Positions 27,315 to 36,986 of a DNA stretch of 64,000 nt are shown one piece after another (position 1 is the first letter of the stretch; each line of letters starts with the position of its first letter). Made by a program: the position numbers and the translations under genes. Where the stretch lies: contig NZ_SRSG01000023.1 in assembly GCF_005543295.1 (NCBI RefSeq), positions 1 through 64,000 on the forward strand, in the 5' to 3' direction. Under the pieces are notes generated by a model. It had not been told where the DNA came from, searched no databases, and worked only from the letters and a program-made list of their open reading frames with translations. The DNA comes from Halalkalirubrum salinum. Lineage in GTDB: Archaea; Halobacteriota; Halobacteria; Halobacteriales; Haloferacaceae.

Positions 27315-27542
27315 TTATAATCCGGGAGTGTAACATATTCGTTTCCGGGCCACGATTACAAACGTCAGCAGCAGGCCGTTCACGACCGTCTTTTCCTGTG
27401 GTATTGATTTGCCTTGGTTCTCCTCTACGGCCCCAGAATTTCCGGCAGTCTCCTGGTCAGACCGAGGCAACATCCCGCTACAGCCGGCGATCCACGCCAG
27501 TAGTCCGACGACCCCGGCACCCAAATACTGGCGTCTTTACAT
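27315..27542 (-). pseudogene. lipoprotein gene with stop at codon 2
   Basis: From the ATG at 27542 the reading is ATG TAA AGA CGC CAG TAT TTG, then GAGVVGLLAWIAGCSG. One base change (TAA from AAA) would give MKRRQYLGAGVVGLLAWIAG, a standard haloarchaeal Tat signal with lipobox Cys. The open remainder of about 69 codons ends at 27315, just upstream of the M48-like start. I take it as a recently silenced or partial gene. Confidence 0.5.
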
Positions 27543-27718
27543 AACGGAGAGATGAGAGGATTTCACATATAAAATCGGAGTAGAGTCAAACACTCCTTTT
27601 ATGAAGCTGAACGTTTTTGAGGTTCACAATCTTCCAGCGAAGTAGTGATCCCCGCTATTGACCCCATACGAATACATAGAACAGGCGTCAGTCCCAACGG
27701 AGGCTGGCCGAAATAGCG

Positions 27719-28897
27719 ATGCGTCGACGAACGTTTCTCGCAGGCTCTGTCGGATCGATTGCCGCAGTAGCGGGATGTCTCGGCTTCGGAGATTCTGATC
27801 GAGCGTTGCCGGACGATCCGACCGGTCAGTGGCACCAGTATGCGTTCGACAGTCGAAAGCGCGGTGAGAGCGATGTCACCGTTCCCGATCGAGGAAATCG
27901 GGCCTGGAATGCCGGTGACGCACAGTCTGCGGAACCGCTGGTTGCCGACGGTCTCGTGATCTCCGCCGCAGATAGCGTCACCTCCCTTGATGCGAAAACC
28001 GGGGAACAAGAATGGAAACAGGAACTCGAGGGAACGACAGACGAAACGCCGGCGATCGCTGACGAGCAGGTACTTGTCGCAGCTGACGACCACCTCGTGT
28101 CGTTGGCCATCGAGGATGGCTCCGAGCAGTGGTCAGAGTCGCTTCCGCGCCGTGCGAATGATCCACTCACGACCGATGGTTCGCAGGTTGTGGTTCCGCT
28201 CGAAGCTCGGCGCGATGGTGTGGGGCTCGTCGCATATGACGTCACCGACGGTGCGCAACTCTGGACGGGCCGAACAGTCTCCGCAAGCACGGTGGCGATA
28301 TACGAGGATGTGGTGTACACCACTGGATACAAGCAGGATGGCGATACAGGGGTGCTGCAGGCACTGTCTGCGACGGACGGTTCCCAGATATGGGAGGTCG
28401 AACTCAATCAGCCAGACACCTCGCCTGTCGCTACTGATTCTGGTGTTCTAGTGTGTGACGGCGGTGTGCTCGCTATCCATGACCACGATACCGGTGAACG
28501 GATGCGTCAGCTTGGAACTTTCGGTGATCGGATCGCCGAACCGCCTGCCGTAGCGGACGGACTCGTGTTCATCGGATCGAACGACCCGGCGCTCGTCGCC
28601 GTCTCAGTCGACGACGGATCGACCCAATGGACCAGTAGTATGGGCGTCGCCGCGAGACCGAGTCTCGGCCGCGAGACGATCGTCGTTTCCGCGGAAAGTC
28701 TTCCTGAGGCGAACGCGGCGGGTATTGCTGCGCTCGACCGATCGACGGGCGATCTGCGGTGGGAACACTCGCTTGAAGGATTCGACGTCTACCCGTCGAC
28801 TGCCCCGGTACTAGCGGACGGTGCAGTCTATTTCGTGAGTAACGAGAGCAGCGGCGTTTCTACCCTTGGTGACCTTCCGTCCGAAGAGGAATCGTGA
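27719..28897 (+). CDS. Tat-exported PQQ-like beta-propeller lipoprotein
   Basis: A 392-residue protein. The N terminus has the twin-arginine signal RRRTFLAGS and lipobox AVAGCLGFG (Cys about 20), so it is exported folded and anchored by lipid. The rest consists of propeller blades with repeats such as VTSLDAKTGEQEWKQEL, LQALSATDGSQIWEVEL and IAALDRSTGDLRWEHSL. Such proteins may scaffold or sense outside the cell; ligand residues for PQQ cannot be confirmed. Single gene. Confidence 0.88.
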   Translation: MRRRTFLAGSVGSIAAVAGCLGFGDSDRALPDDPTGQWHQYAFDSRKRGESDVTVPDRGNRAWNAGDAQSAEPLVADGLVISAADSVTSLDAKTGEQEWKQELEGTTDETPAIADEQVLVAADDHLVSLAIEDGSEQWSESLPRRANDPLTTDGSQVVVPLEARRDGVGLVAYDVTDGAQLWTGRTVSASTVAIYEDVVYTTGYKQDGDTGVLQALSATDGSQIWEVELNQPDTSPVATDSGVLVCDGGVLAIHDHDTGERMRQLGTFGDRIAEPPAVADGLVFIGSNDPALVAVSVDDGSTQWTSSMGVAARPSLGRETIVVSAESLPEANAAGIAALDRSTGDLRWEHSLEGFDVYPSTAPVLADGAVYFVSNESSGVSTLGDLPSEEES

Positions 28898-29395
28898 GCC
28901 GAACGGCGGAGTCGCAATCAATTCCGCAACTGCACCATCTGCCCGGCCTCGGAGTACCTATCGCGTTCCTACTCAATGAGTATGCAGTACCGAATTTGGT
29001 CTCGTTTTAGACGCTTCTGGCACGCCGATCGAACGAGTCGACCAACGAGATGCGCTACACTTACGAGAGCCATCAATGCTCCCGCAAAGGCGAGGAAAAT
29101 GAGCCACGTAGGTGAATCGGTACTCGGGGGCAAGACGAGATGGTAGCGGAGTAATTAGTCCCATTAAAGTCGTGGGAATGTTATCGAGCTGTTGACCGGT
29201 GGCCACGTACAGTACTCGCTCAACTCCAAACGTCAGAAGTGTTCTCGCGCCTAAGAGGAGAGCCAACACGTGGTTATGTGTTAAACAGGGATAGACCATT
29301 TTTGGAGGGATTCGGGGCTTCCATAGGGGAAGTGCTGAACTAGTAGATGATAATAATTCCTCCTACTATGAGTTCCTTTACGACTCTCATTTACA
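28898..29395. other. gap with a membrane-protein tail
   Basis: On the minus strand, 28969-29153 is open and encodes TDSPTWLIFLAFAGALMALV followed by SVAHLVGRLVRSACQKRLKR, one TM helix with a basic tail. It has no good start and may be the end of a decayed membrane protein. Nothing else recognised. Confidence 0.35.
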
Positions 29396-30334
29396 TCAGA
29401 CGACCGGTGCAACCTGGACGATAAATTCGAATGCGAAGAGTGCGGTGACGGCCGTCCAAATCGACTTTGTCCGCGCGTAACCCGCTGCAGCGGACGTGAA
29501 CGCGACGACGTAGAAAAGTTCCTCAATAGGCGTGTACGGATCGACTACCAGCACGAATAGGCCGACAGCAGCTACCGCATACACCGGTACGAACAGTGGC
29601 GAGACAGCGATCATCACGTCCCCAGCGTCGACGGCGCGATAGATGACGCCAACGGCCGCAGCAATGCAGCAAGCCGCGACGATGCCGAACGCAATCAAGG
29701 CGAACTGTCTTGGCACGATCGACGAGAGCGATCCCACGCTCAACTGGGTAATCGTCTCGACAGAGACAGGGAAGAATCGGAGGATAACGATGACAGCGGC
29801 GGTGAGAACGAGGGCGTCACGGTCGGATAGGCTGACGCGTCGACGGATAGTTTCGTAGGCAACGCCGCAGACGATGAGAGCGTACCCTGCGGCGAACCAC
29901 GCTGCATTGGAGGCGGCACTGACAATGATGTACCAGTCGGGGACTACCGGGGCGAATCGGTTCGAGGAGAAGAGTTCCGAAACCACATCAATGCCGAATA
30001 TCGCTCGCGCGAGGATACCGATCGCGATGACGGCCAGCGGAGTGAGAATCGAAGCCACGCCGGCGGTTACGTGGTATGGGTGCCCCGCGTCGACGGAGAG
30101 ATTTCGAGACCGGACGTAGACGAGTGCCGCGACGACCACGCCACCGACATACGTCACGGCATGGGCAGCGTTGAGGACGATGAACGGCTCTGTCGGGGGA
30201 ATGAACGGAAGGAGTATATGACGGATGACGACAGACGAGATGCTCGCCGCAAAACAAACGATCACCACGACGTTCAGTTCAACGGGCGGCGAGAGCGATG
30301 CAGCGAGGCGATACCGTTGTGCAGAGAGAGGCAC
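29396..30334 (-). CDS. multi-pass membrane protein, unknown function
   Basis: A 312-residue protein with about eight hydrophobic segments, for example FIVLNAAHAVTYVGGVVVAA and FALIAFGIVAACCIAAAVGV. Composition is typical of haloarchaeal integral membrane proteins. I do not recognise the family, and no catalytic motif stands out. Single gene with gaps on both sides. Confidence 0.68.
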   Translation of the reverse strand: MPLSAQRYRLAASLSPPVELNVVVIVCFAASISSVVIRHILLPFIPPTEPFIVLNAAHAVTYVGGVVVAALVYVRSRNLSVDAGHPYHVTAGVASILTPLAVIAIGILARAIFGIDVVSELFSSNRFAPVVPDWYIIVSAASNAAWFAAGYALIVCGVAYETIRRRVSLSDRDALVLTAAVIVILRFFPVSVETITQLSVGSLSSIVPRQFALIAFGIVAACCIAAAVGVIYRAVDAGDVMIAVSPLFVPVYAVAAVGLFVLVVDPYTPIEELFYVVAFTSAAAGYARTKSIWTAVTALFAFEFIVQVAPVV

Positions 30335-30836
30335 ACCGACGAATCTGACTGTTGATGATATAGGTGTTTTGAGTGCTCACCGCCACCGACCGCACGTTAC
30401 GACGGTCCGGTCACTGCCCGCAATGTCTTTCCAATAATTTCGAACGAAGAAGTCGCTAATGCTCTCGTACCCTCAGGATACGACATCCAGCAGCGTACGC
30501 CGGTTCCAGCATCGATGCGATCGTACATCGACTATCCGATGGAAACATTCGATATATCTAAAGGAAACAGCGAGGGTTCCACGGGTTTCCGAAAACGAAC
30601 GGTTTCGGCTTTCGTAAATCTCCAATATGCTCAACACCTGATCCGTGGGCGAAAGACGTTGTGTAGACGTTGAATCGGTTAATTACCGGACTCACAAAAT
30701 CCAACCGTTGGTTCGGAAGGTGAACCTGTCTGGGTCGAGGCGCTCAGTAAACCGCCCATCCTAATCCCGCGAAATCGCTTCGCATGGAGTGGTCTTGGTG
30801 TAGGCTGAGGGAACTACAAACACCACGGGTCACCCG
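30335..30836. other. gap without a supported gene
   Basis: About 500 bases between the membrane protein and an HxlR remnant. No supported frame or repeat. Confidence 0.4.
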
Positions 30837-30998
30837 ACCCGTGATCGTTTACAGGATTTGACAAAAGCAGGGCTGCTCGATCGTGAGGCTTACGACGAGG
30901 TCCCGCCTCGCATAGAATACACACCGACGGAGAAGACAGAACAGCTGTTCCCCGTATTCGCGCACCTCCACCACTGGGCGATCGAGTACGAACTTTAG
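30837..30998 (+). pseudogene. C-terminal remnant of an HxlR-family regulator
   Basis: Translation gives TRDRLQDLTKAGLLDREAYD, EVPPRIEYTPTEKTEQLFPV, then FAHLHHWAIEYEL and TAG at 30996-30998. This is the second half of an HxlR winged helix (recognition helix and wing). The first half is absent upstream. It lies divergent to the oxidoreductase gene, which HxlR regulators often accompany. Confidence 0.65.
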
Positions 30999-31154
30999 CT
31001 TCGATTTCTGTAGTAACGAGGGTGTCCTAGAACTATTCACAAGGGGCTGTTTCTATCTCAACAGGAGCCGTCGTCTACGATACTGCCTGTTCTTTCGTCT
31101 GAAACATTCCGCTCTCGGGACCACAGGTGTACCGATGGCTGTACCACACAGCCG

Positions 31155-32165
31155 TTACTCTGCCACTCGGACGACCTGTTTGCCGATGTTTTCACCAGAG
31201 AACAGGCCGAGAAACGCGTCCGGTGCGTTCTCTAAGCCGTCGACGATCGACTCGCGGTGGACGAGATCACCGTTCGCAACCCATGTCGTCAGTCGCTCGT
31301 TCGCTTTTTCGAATCGCGTGGCGTAGTCGGTAATTAGCAATCCCTGTACTTTCGCACGCGGTGCGATGAGCTGCGGCAGCTTTCTGGGGCCCATCGGCAC
31401 CTCCTCGTCGTTGTAGTGCGCGATCTGTCCACAGACCGCCACACGAGCATCGAGATTGAGTTTTGTAAACACCGCGTCCGTGATCGGGCCGCCGACGTTA
31501 TCGAAGTAAACATCGACGCCCTCCGACGCAGCTTCCTCAAGAACAGCGCCATAGTCGTCGGTTTTGTTGTAGTTGATTGCTGCGTCGAATCCCAGTTCGT
31601 CAGTAAGCCAGTCAGTCTTTTCGTCCGTCCCGGCGAATCCCACGACCCGACAGCCGTTCAGTTTGGCAATCTGTCCAACAACCGATCCAACCGCCCCTGC
31701 AGCTCCGGACACGACGACAGTATCACCGGGCTCAGGCGCTCCGACCTCAAGCAGGCCAAAGTACGCTGTCCGACCAGGCATCCCGAGTGTGCCGAGGTAC
31801 GCCGGCAGCGCAGCAACGTCGGGATCAACGGGGGCGACATCGGCAGCATCGAGAACGCTGTAATCGGCCCATGTTCCTTCGCCGGTCACGAACTCTCCTG
31901 CGTCGTAGTGGTCGCTGTTGCTTTCGACGACTTCGCCGACGATACCGCCTTTGAGTATATCGCCGACAGCCCACGGCTCCGCATACGACTCTCTGTCTCG
32001 CATCCGGCCACGCATATACGGATCGACAGAAAGGTACTTGACACGAACGAGCAACTCTCCTTCGCTGGCTGTTGGAACCTCTCCGTCCCGAAGTTCGAAA
32101 TCGTCCATGTCCGGTTCCCCTGTTGGTCGCTCTGCAAGGTACCATCCGCGATTTGTCTCTGTCAC
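31155..32165 (-). CDS. NADP-dependent MDR-family oxidoreductase
   Basis: A 336-residue member of the zinc-independent medium-chain reductases (2-alkenal reductase/CurA type). Signatures: VKYLSVDPYMRGRMRD near the N terminus, the NADP-binding VVVSGAAGAVGSVVGQIAK, DVYFDNVGGPITDAV, and C-terminal RFEKANERLTTWVANGDLVH. It would reduce activated double bonds in unsaturated aldehydes or ketones. Length matches the family. It is a single gene, with an IS607-type element immediately upstream of its start. Confidence 0.9.
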   Translation of the reverse strand: MTETNRGWYLAERPTGEPDMDDFELRDGEVPTASEGELLVRVKYLSVDPYMRGRMRDRESYAEPWAVGDILKGGIVGEVVESNSDHYDAGEFVTGEGTWADYSVLDAADVAPVDPDVAALPAYLGTLGMPGRTAYFGLLEVGAPEPGDTVVVSGAAGAVGSVVGQIAKLNGCRVVGFAGTDEKTDWLTDELGFDAAINYNKTDDYGAVLEEAASEGVDVYFDNVGGPITDAVFTKLNLDARVAVCGQIAHYNDEEVPMGPRKLPQLIAPRAKVQGLLITDYATRFEKANERLTTWVANGDLVHRESIVDGLENAPDAFLGLFSGENIGKQVVRVAE

Positions 32166-32233
32166 ACAACTAGTCCACCCGTGACGTCAAAGAGTGTTCG
32201 GGGTCTGTCTTAATCCATCGACCGTTCCAATTT

Positions 32234-34006
32234 TCAGTAGCTTTCAGTAGCACACCGTATAAAACGGGTACACTGTTGGACGACTGGGCCACGTCCATCA
32301 CTACCATCCGCATTCGACTCGGGCACGGCGACAGCGGGCGCTATGACAGCCGACCCACCACCAGCGGTCGCCGCTGCTTGGTCGGGTTCGTAGGCGACGA
32401 TGCCAGACCCGAACGTGAGCCGCGTGCCAGCGTCAGAAGCGAGTTCTGACGTGGATCGCGAAGCTGCGCTTCGCTCACCAGCGGAACGGCCAGCTAGCAC
32501 GGTTTCACAGTCCCCCGTGTAGGAGGATGTGAAACCGTGGTCTAGCTCATCCGTGTCGCTGAAGAACACACGGGCGACGTTCAGCGCCCCGATGTAATCC
32601 CGGTCGCCTTCGAACCCACACCGGGCGTTGTCACACCGGAAATGCCCGCCCCACCAGTGTTCTTGCTGGTGGTCGGGCGATTTGCATGTGTGGCCGGTTG
32701 AGCCACACCGGGGACACGACCGGCTCGTCCCCTGTGGATAGACTCGTTCAACAGCTACTCCAGCGCAGTCTGCTCGGTATTCGATGTTCTCGATGATCTC
32801 ACGCCGCGCCCACGACGACAATTCCCACGACAACGTGCCTTCGTCACCCGGTGGGGAGAGCGACCGCAAATCCTCGTGGACAATCGCGTTCACGTCGTAG
32901 GTGAGCGCAAGTGCGAGAACCTGGTTGGCTACATCGTGCGTCAGTTGTTCGCGCTTGTGCCGAATCTTGCTGTTTACCCGTTCGTATTCGCTCTGGATGT
33001 GCGCGAACTCATCAGTATGCGAGCGACCATCACGGCGCAACGCGGCAAGGCGGTCGTTCAGGCGGGTTCGTTCACGGTGGAGCCGTCGCATCCCGTCACG
33101 GTCAGTGAACTGGATGAAATGTGGCTGAGACAGTTGTTCGCCGTCGTCAGTGACCACCACGGCAGTCATATCTTTCCGCATCCCAGCGTCGAGGGCTAGC
33201 ACGCAATCAACGTCGTCGTTCGTCTCTATCTGATCGACTTCGACGGGAAAGGACAGTTCGTAATAGGCGTCACCGGTCTTTCGCCGGGAAAGTTGGAACT
33301 CAGGAGCCGAGAGATCACCGTAGGACAGTAGCTCGTGAAACGCTTCGTAGCCGTCGCGCTCGTACTCCGTCCACGACCAGTCCCCTCGTGTCTCCGGCGA
33401 CGGCGTGTCTGGCGTCTTGAGCCGGATGATCAACATCTCACTGTCGGCGTCGTACTGGTATTTGACGGCTTGGCCGCTCGTTGGGCCGTCGTCCGCAGAG
33501 AACGGCAAGACGCCGCTATCGTACTCAGGACAGTCCTGCATTTCGAAGTACGTGGCTGGATACGCCCCGTGACGGTCGTAGTAGCTGGTGAGTTGGTCGA
33601 TGAGGATGTCAACGTAGCCAGACGAGAGGTAGTCACCGTCATCCCAGAGTTGTTCTTTGATGCGACGACGGTGGATGCGTCGGATTTTATGCTCGGGCAA
33701 CACGCTCTGGATAGACTGGAAGGCGTCTCGGCGGTCGGCGTGACTGCGGAGCGTTTCCCCGACTTTCTGCAAGATGCACCGTCGAAACCGCGAGGGGAGA
33801 TACAGGTCGAGTTCTTCGAACGGTTCGTGTTCATCGAAGTATTTCCACGCCTGATGCGATGCGTCAGCAATCCCGTCCAGATGGACTGGCGTCCAGTGGT
33901 CTTCGAGGACGTGGTTGGCGACACGCTGAGTGAGTATTGCCAGTCGCTCGAATCGGTTGTCCTCTTCGTCTGGCAAGCGAATTGGGAGTGAAAGGTGGTC
34001 ACTCAT
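32234..34006 (-). CDS. tnpB: TnpB RNA-guided endonuclease, long form
   Basis: A 590-residue protein, longer than the usual 370-450. The RuvC-like residues are visible: Asp in VLALDAGMRKDM (about 273), Glu in IVHEDLRSL (about 378) and Asp in FEGDRDYIGALNVAR (about 470). The zinc ribbon has CPRCG (431-434) and two later Cys in RCDNARCGF. The extra length is an N-terminal region of about 200 residues and a low-complexity C-terminal tail of about 110. TnpB cuts DNA guided by an RNA from the element end. It overlaps tnpA by eight bases. Confidence 0.88.
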   Translation of the reverse strand: MSDHLSLPIRLPDEEDNRFERLAILTQRVANHVLEDHWTPVHLDGIADASHQAWKYFDEHEPFEELDLYLPSRFRRCILQKVGETLRSHADRRDAFQSIQSVLPEHKIRRIHRRRIKEQLWDDGDYLSSGYVDILIDQLTSYYDRHGAYPATYFEMQDCPEYDSGVLPFSADDGPTSGQAVKYQYDADSEMLIIRLKTPDTPSPETRGDWSWTEYERDGYEAFHELLSYGDLSAPEFQLSRRKTGDAYYELSFPVEVDQIETNDDVDCVLALDAGMRKDMTAVVVTDDGEQLSQPHFIQFTDRDGMRRLHRERTRLNDRLAALRRDGRSHTDEFAHIQSEYERVNSKIRHKREQLTHDVANQVLALALTYDVNAIVHEDLRSLSPPGDEGTLSWELSSWARREIIENIEYRADCAGVAVERVYPQGTSRSCPRCGSTGHTCKSPDHQQEHWWGGHFRCDNARCGFEGDRDYIGALNVARVFFSDTDELDHGFTSSYTGDCETVLAGRSAGERSAASRSTSELASDAGTRLTFGSGIVAYEPDQAAATAGGGSAVIAPAVAVPESNADGSDGRGPVVQQCTRFIRCATESY

Positions 34007-34625
34007 CGGGTTTCACCTCTGATTCGACGGTATTGACGACCTGCTGTTTTTTATTGGAGCGCATTCCGTAGAGTTTGCCGCTGAAGCTGGCGACGAGTTT
34101 GATGAGGTCATCAACAAGTTCTTCCTGTGCAGATTTGTCCGTCTCGTCTTCGGTGACGGTGATGGAGACGCCGTAGCAGTCGAAATACCGTTCGAGATAC
34201 GAGAAGCCAAACCGAGTGAGTCTGTCCTCGTAAGTCACGAGCATGCGCCCGTAGTCGGCTTCTTGTACGTCATTGAGAAGGGAGTTGAGCCCACGGCGGT
34301 CTTCATTGAGGCCACTTCCAACGTCGGTATAGGTGTTTTCGACACTCCATCCGTGGTCGTGAGCGTATTCTGTGAGTCGGTCGAGTTGGCGGTCGAGGTC
34401 GCCGTTTTCTTTCTGGCCGTGACTTGAGACGCGGGCGTAGAGTGCAACACAGTCTGTTGGGCGGGTGTCGCCTGCGAGTCGGCGGAGTTCTCGGTGTGGA
34501 ATTCGACGTTCACCGCCGGGTGTTCGGGTGTAGTCGAGATCGTCGTTGCGACACCAGCGTTTGACGGTTTGGACGTGAACACCGAGTTCGTCCGCGAACT
34601 CACCAATCGAGTACGACCGTGGCAT
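33999..34625 (-). CDS. tnpA: IS607-type serine recombinase
   Basis: A 208-residue protein. Residues 1-50 form a MerR-like helix-turn-helix (YSIGEFADELGVHVQTVKRW), and the rest is a small serine recombinase with the nucleophile in ALYARVSSHGQKENGDLDRQ and a later arginine-rich RMLVTYEDRLTRFGFSYLER. Order and length match IS607 TnpA. It catalyses strand exchange during transposition. The start ATG at 34625 is clear. Confidence 0.92.
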   Translation of the reverse strand: MPRSYSIGEFADELGVHVQTVKRWCRNDDLDYTRTPGGERRIPHRELRRLAGDTRPTDCVALYARVSSHGQKENGDLDRQLDRLTEYAHDHGWSVENTYTDVGSGLNEDRRGLNSLLNDVQEADYGRMLVTYEDRLTRFGFSYLERYFDCYGVSITVTEDETDKSAQEELVDDLIKLVASFSGKLYGMRSNKKQQVVNTVESEVKPDE

Positions 34626-34732
34626 CCTGATGTTACTGTTTATTACTGGTAGCTACTTATAAATACTGGATTTTATAACAGTTACACTACCCCACCGACA
34701 CGACTTCATATATTCCGCGGAAATTAAAATAC

Positions 34733-35320
34733 ATGGCTGAATCAGCTGTCTCTGATCCACACCCGCTGGATACGATGCTGGCCGTCTCTGACGTCATTCA
34801 AAAAAACCGGTTGGCGCGTCTGTACGCCAGGGTACTGAAACTCGATACCCCGACTGTCGAGGAACTTGCCAGCCGTTCTACGAGCTCCCAAACCACTGTC
34901 TACGATGATGTCAAGCACCTCGTCGAGATTGGCGTCCTCGAGCGCGTGACCGATTCCCAACCGCACCGCTACCGAGCTCGTCGGGTTGATATGACCATTC
35001 AGACGGGAGAAGAAACATTCCAAATCACTCCAACACTCCTCGTCGCCCTTGCTCAACGCGATTCGTACGAGAATATCGAGCTCTACATCGGACGTCACGG
35101 AGTGAGTGGTCTGGCGACAGCCATCGAATACGCTCGGGCCTACACAAAATCGGAGATGAATGCCCGGATAATGGCTCGTGAACAGGAGATTCCTGTCCTC
35201 GAAGCCGAAACAATCCTCGATGAACTCCAGGAAATTCTCTTGGATGTAGAGGATGAGAGCTTGACTCAACTCGATATCGAGGCGTTGGATGCAGCAGTAG
35301 ACGAGGCTGTCGACGAGTAA
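34733..35320 (+). CDS. winged-helix regulator, probable antitoxin partner (DUF7437-like)
   Basis: A 195-residue protein. Residues 25-85 are a winged helix (LDTPTVEELASRSTSSQTTV, then YDDVKHLVEIGVLERVTD), followed by a domain beginning MTIQTGEETFQITPTLLVAL and an acidic C-terminal tail. It sits five bases before the PIN-domain gene. In haloarchaea, proteins like this pair with PIN toxins, so it is likely the autoregulating antitoxin. An AT-rich promoter lies at 34700-34730. Confidence 0.75.
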   Translation: MAESAVSDPHPLDTMLAVSDVIQKNRLARLYARVLKLDTPTVEELASRSTSSQTTVYDDVKHLVEIGVLERVTDSQPHRYRARRVDMTIQTGEETFQITPTLLVALAQRDSYENIELYIGRHGVSGLATAIEYARAYTKSEMNARIMAREQEIPVLEAETILDELQEILLDVEDESLTQLDIEALDAAVDEAVDE

Positions 35321-35325
35321 AAACC

Positions 35326-35853
35326 GTGCCGGAGCAACTCTTTCACGATGTCGAGAGCCACCTCATCGACACGAACCTCTTCATTCGATTCGAACGCCAC
35401 GATACAATTGGCCTGCTTGAGCGGGCGATGACCGAACACGATATCGTGCTTTTACTCCCTAAACGAGTGTATGAAGAACTCACGCCAGAATTCTATCCCC
35501 ATGGCCAACCGCCAATTGACGATGCGATCGAAGCCGGCTGGGCGTAGGTCTTAGAGGAACCAGACTATTCGAATCCCGTTGTTTCTACCACGAGGGATAT
35601 GGTTCGACACTATATTTCTGCTGCCACAGATCGTCCCGAGCACACGATAGAGCAAGCGGAAGTGGGTGGAGCAGCTGCTACACTTTTCGAAGACGGGTGC
35701 ACAAATTCGATCGCGATCGATACGAATGACAAAGCTGCATTCCGCGGCATTGAGCGAGCGCTCTCCCAACACAACTACGAGAATCACGTCCAATTGGTCA
35801 ACGCGTTCGATTTTGTCAACACTATCGAAAAGAGATACCAGTTCACCGAGTGA
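35326..35853 (+). pseudogene. PIN-domain toxin gene with in-frame amber codon
   Basis: From GTG at 35326 the frame encodes SHLIDTNLFIRFERHDTIGL, with the first PIN Asp in LIDTN, to an in-frame TAG at 35545-35547 (codon 74). Beyond it the same frame continues for about 100 codons: ATLFEDGCTNSIAIDTNDKA, AAFRGIERALSQHNYENH, and a good C terminus. One base change would restore a full 175-residue PIN protein. The upstream antitoxin is intact. The break is seen; loss of function, read-through or recoding are alternatives. Confidence 0.8.
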
Positions 35854-36135
35854 CTGGATCAAGCGACTTCATCGAGAAGTCGGATTTCGAGCAGTACCGT
35901 TCGGCGACGTCCAGCAGCGCCCGAGTTCGCCGAATATCCCTGTCCTGATTGGACTTGATCTCCTGTTGAGGGTATCGTCGTCTTCTTGCTGTCACGTGCC
36001 TCGAGTTCCGATGTGGAATAACGGGCCCAATGACCCTTCCGGAGCGTTCTCGGAGGATTTCTGCGATGTATAATCTGCTTCCATCACACTGGCAACAACT
36101 GTTATGTGGATTTGTCCGGTACGTCTAGGTGGATT
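35854..36135. other. intergenic gap
   Basis: No gene recognised in this short stretch, which separates the accessory left part from the ordinary chromosomal genes to its right. Confidence 0.4.
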
Positions 36136-36864
36136 ATGACGATGGAACTCACGTGGCACGGCCACTCGACGTGGTACGTCCAGGTAGACGACACGAGCCT
36201 GCTCATCGATCCGTTCTTCGACAACCCGAAGACGGATCTCAAACCCGAAGATATCGACAATCCAGACTATCTACTGTTGACTCACGGCCATGCCGACCAC
36301 ATCGCACACGCCGGCGCGTTCCCCGACGCGACGGTTGTGGCGACGCCGGAACTCGCGTCGTACGTGAACGACGAGTTCGGCCTGGAGAACGCGATCGGCG
36401 GGATGGGCATGAACCTCGGTGGAACCGTCGAATGCGGCGACGCGTACGTCACGATGGTTCGCGCAGACCACAGCAACGGCATCGAAACGGGCTATGATAC
36501 GTCTGCGGGCATGCCCGCTGGGTTCGTCGTGAGCGATACGAAGCCGACACAGATCGCTGATGAGGATTCGACGACGTTCTATCACGCGGGCGATACGAGT
36601 CTCATGTCGGAGATGCGTGACGTGATCGGACCATATCTCGAACCCGATGCCGCGGCGGTTCCGGCCGGCGACCACTTTACCATGGGGCCGTGGCAAGCCG
36701 CAATCGCTGTCGACTGGCTTGACGTCAAGCACGCGTTCCCGATGCACTACGACTCGTTCCCGCCGATCGAAATCGACACTGAGGACTTCGTTCGCGAAGT
36801 CAAAGCGACCGGCAGCGATACCGAGGTACACGTTCTCGACGGCGACGAGACGTTCGAGTTGTAG
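36136..36864 (+). CDS. UPF0173 metal-dependent hydrolase
   Basis: A beta-lactamase-fold hydrolase of about 242 residues. The metal motif [13 protein letters not shown] is present, as are [14 protein letters not shown] at the N terminus and [13 protein letters not shown], then [12 protein letters not shown] toward the end. It fits the UPF0173 family, whose substrate is unknown. I choose the ATG at 36136; 36142 is also possible. The next gene encodes OsmC; the two are about 120 bases apart and not clearly an operon. Confidence 0.9.
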   Translation: MTMELTWHGHSTWYVQVDDTSLLIDPFFDNPKTDLKPEDIDNPDYLLLTHGHADHIAHAGAFPDATVVATPELASYVNDEFGLENAIGGMGMNLGGTVECGDAYVTMVRADHSNGIETGYDTSAGMPAGFVVSDTKPTQIADEDSTTFYHAGDTSLMSEMRDVIGPYLEPDAAAVPAGDHFTMGPWQAAIAVDWLDVKHAFPMHYDSFPPIEIDTEDFVREVKATGSDTEVHVLDGDETFEL

Positions 36865-36986
36865 CGGCCAATCGAGGCGGCTGCTAGCTCAGTTCTTGAG
36901 GGCAAACGGGGGGGAAGGTCACTCGTGCGCGAGGGCCGACCAATGAAGCAATCTTTAGGACCGTTCCGACCGTCTCTTTGAATGCA

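Larger units (their letters stand above)
32234..34625 (-). mobile_element. IS607-type element (serine recombinase plus TnpB)
   Basis: Two overlapping minus-strand genes, an IS607-type TnpA followed by TnpB, define the element. Boundaries given are the coding limits; IS607 elements lack inverted repeats and target duplications, so I cannot fix the ends. The 3' flank of tnpB (below 32234), where TnpB guide RNAs end, is short and lies against the oxidoreductase promoter. Both frames are intact. Confidence 0.85.

Noticed and set aside
33335-33991. Plus-strand frame of 218 codons
   Set aside because: Antisense shadow of the TnpB gene.
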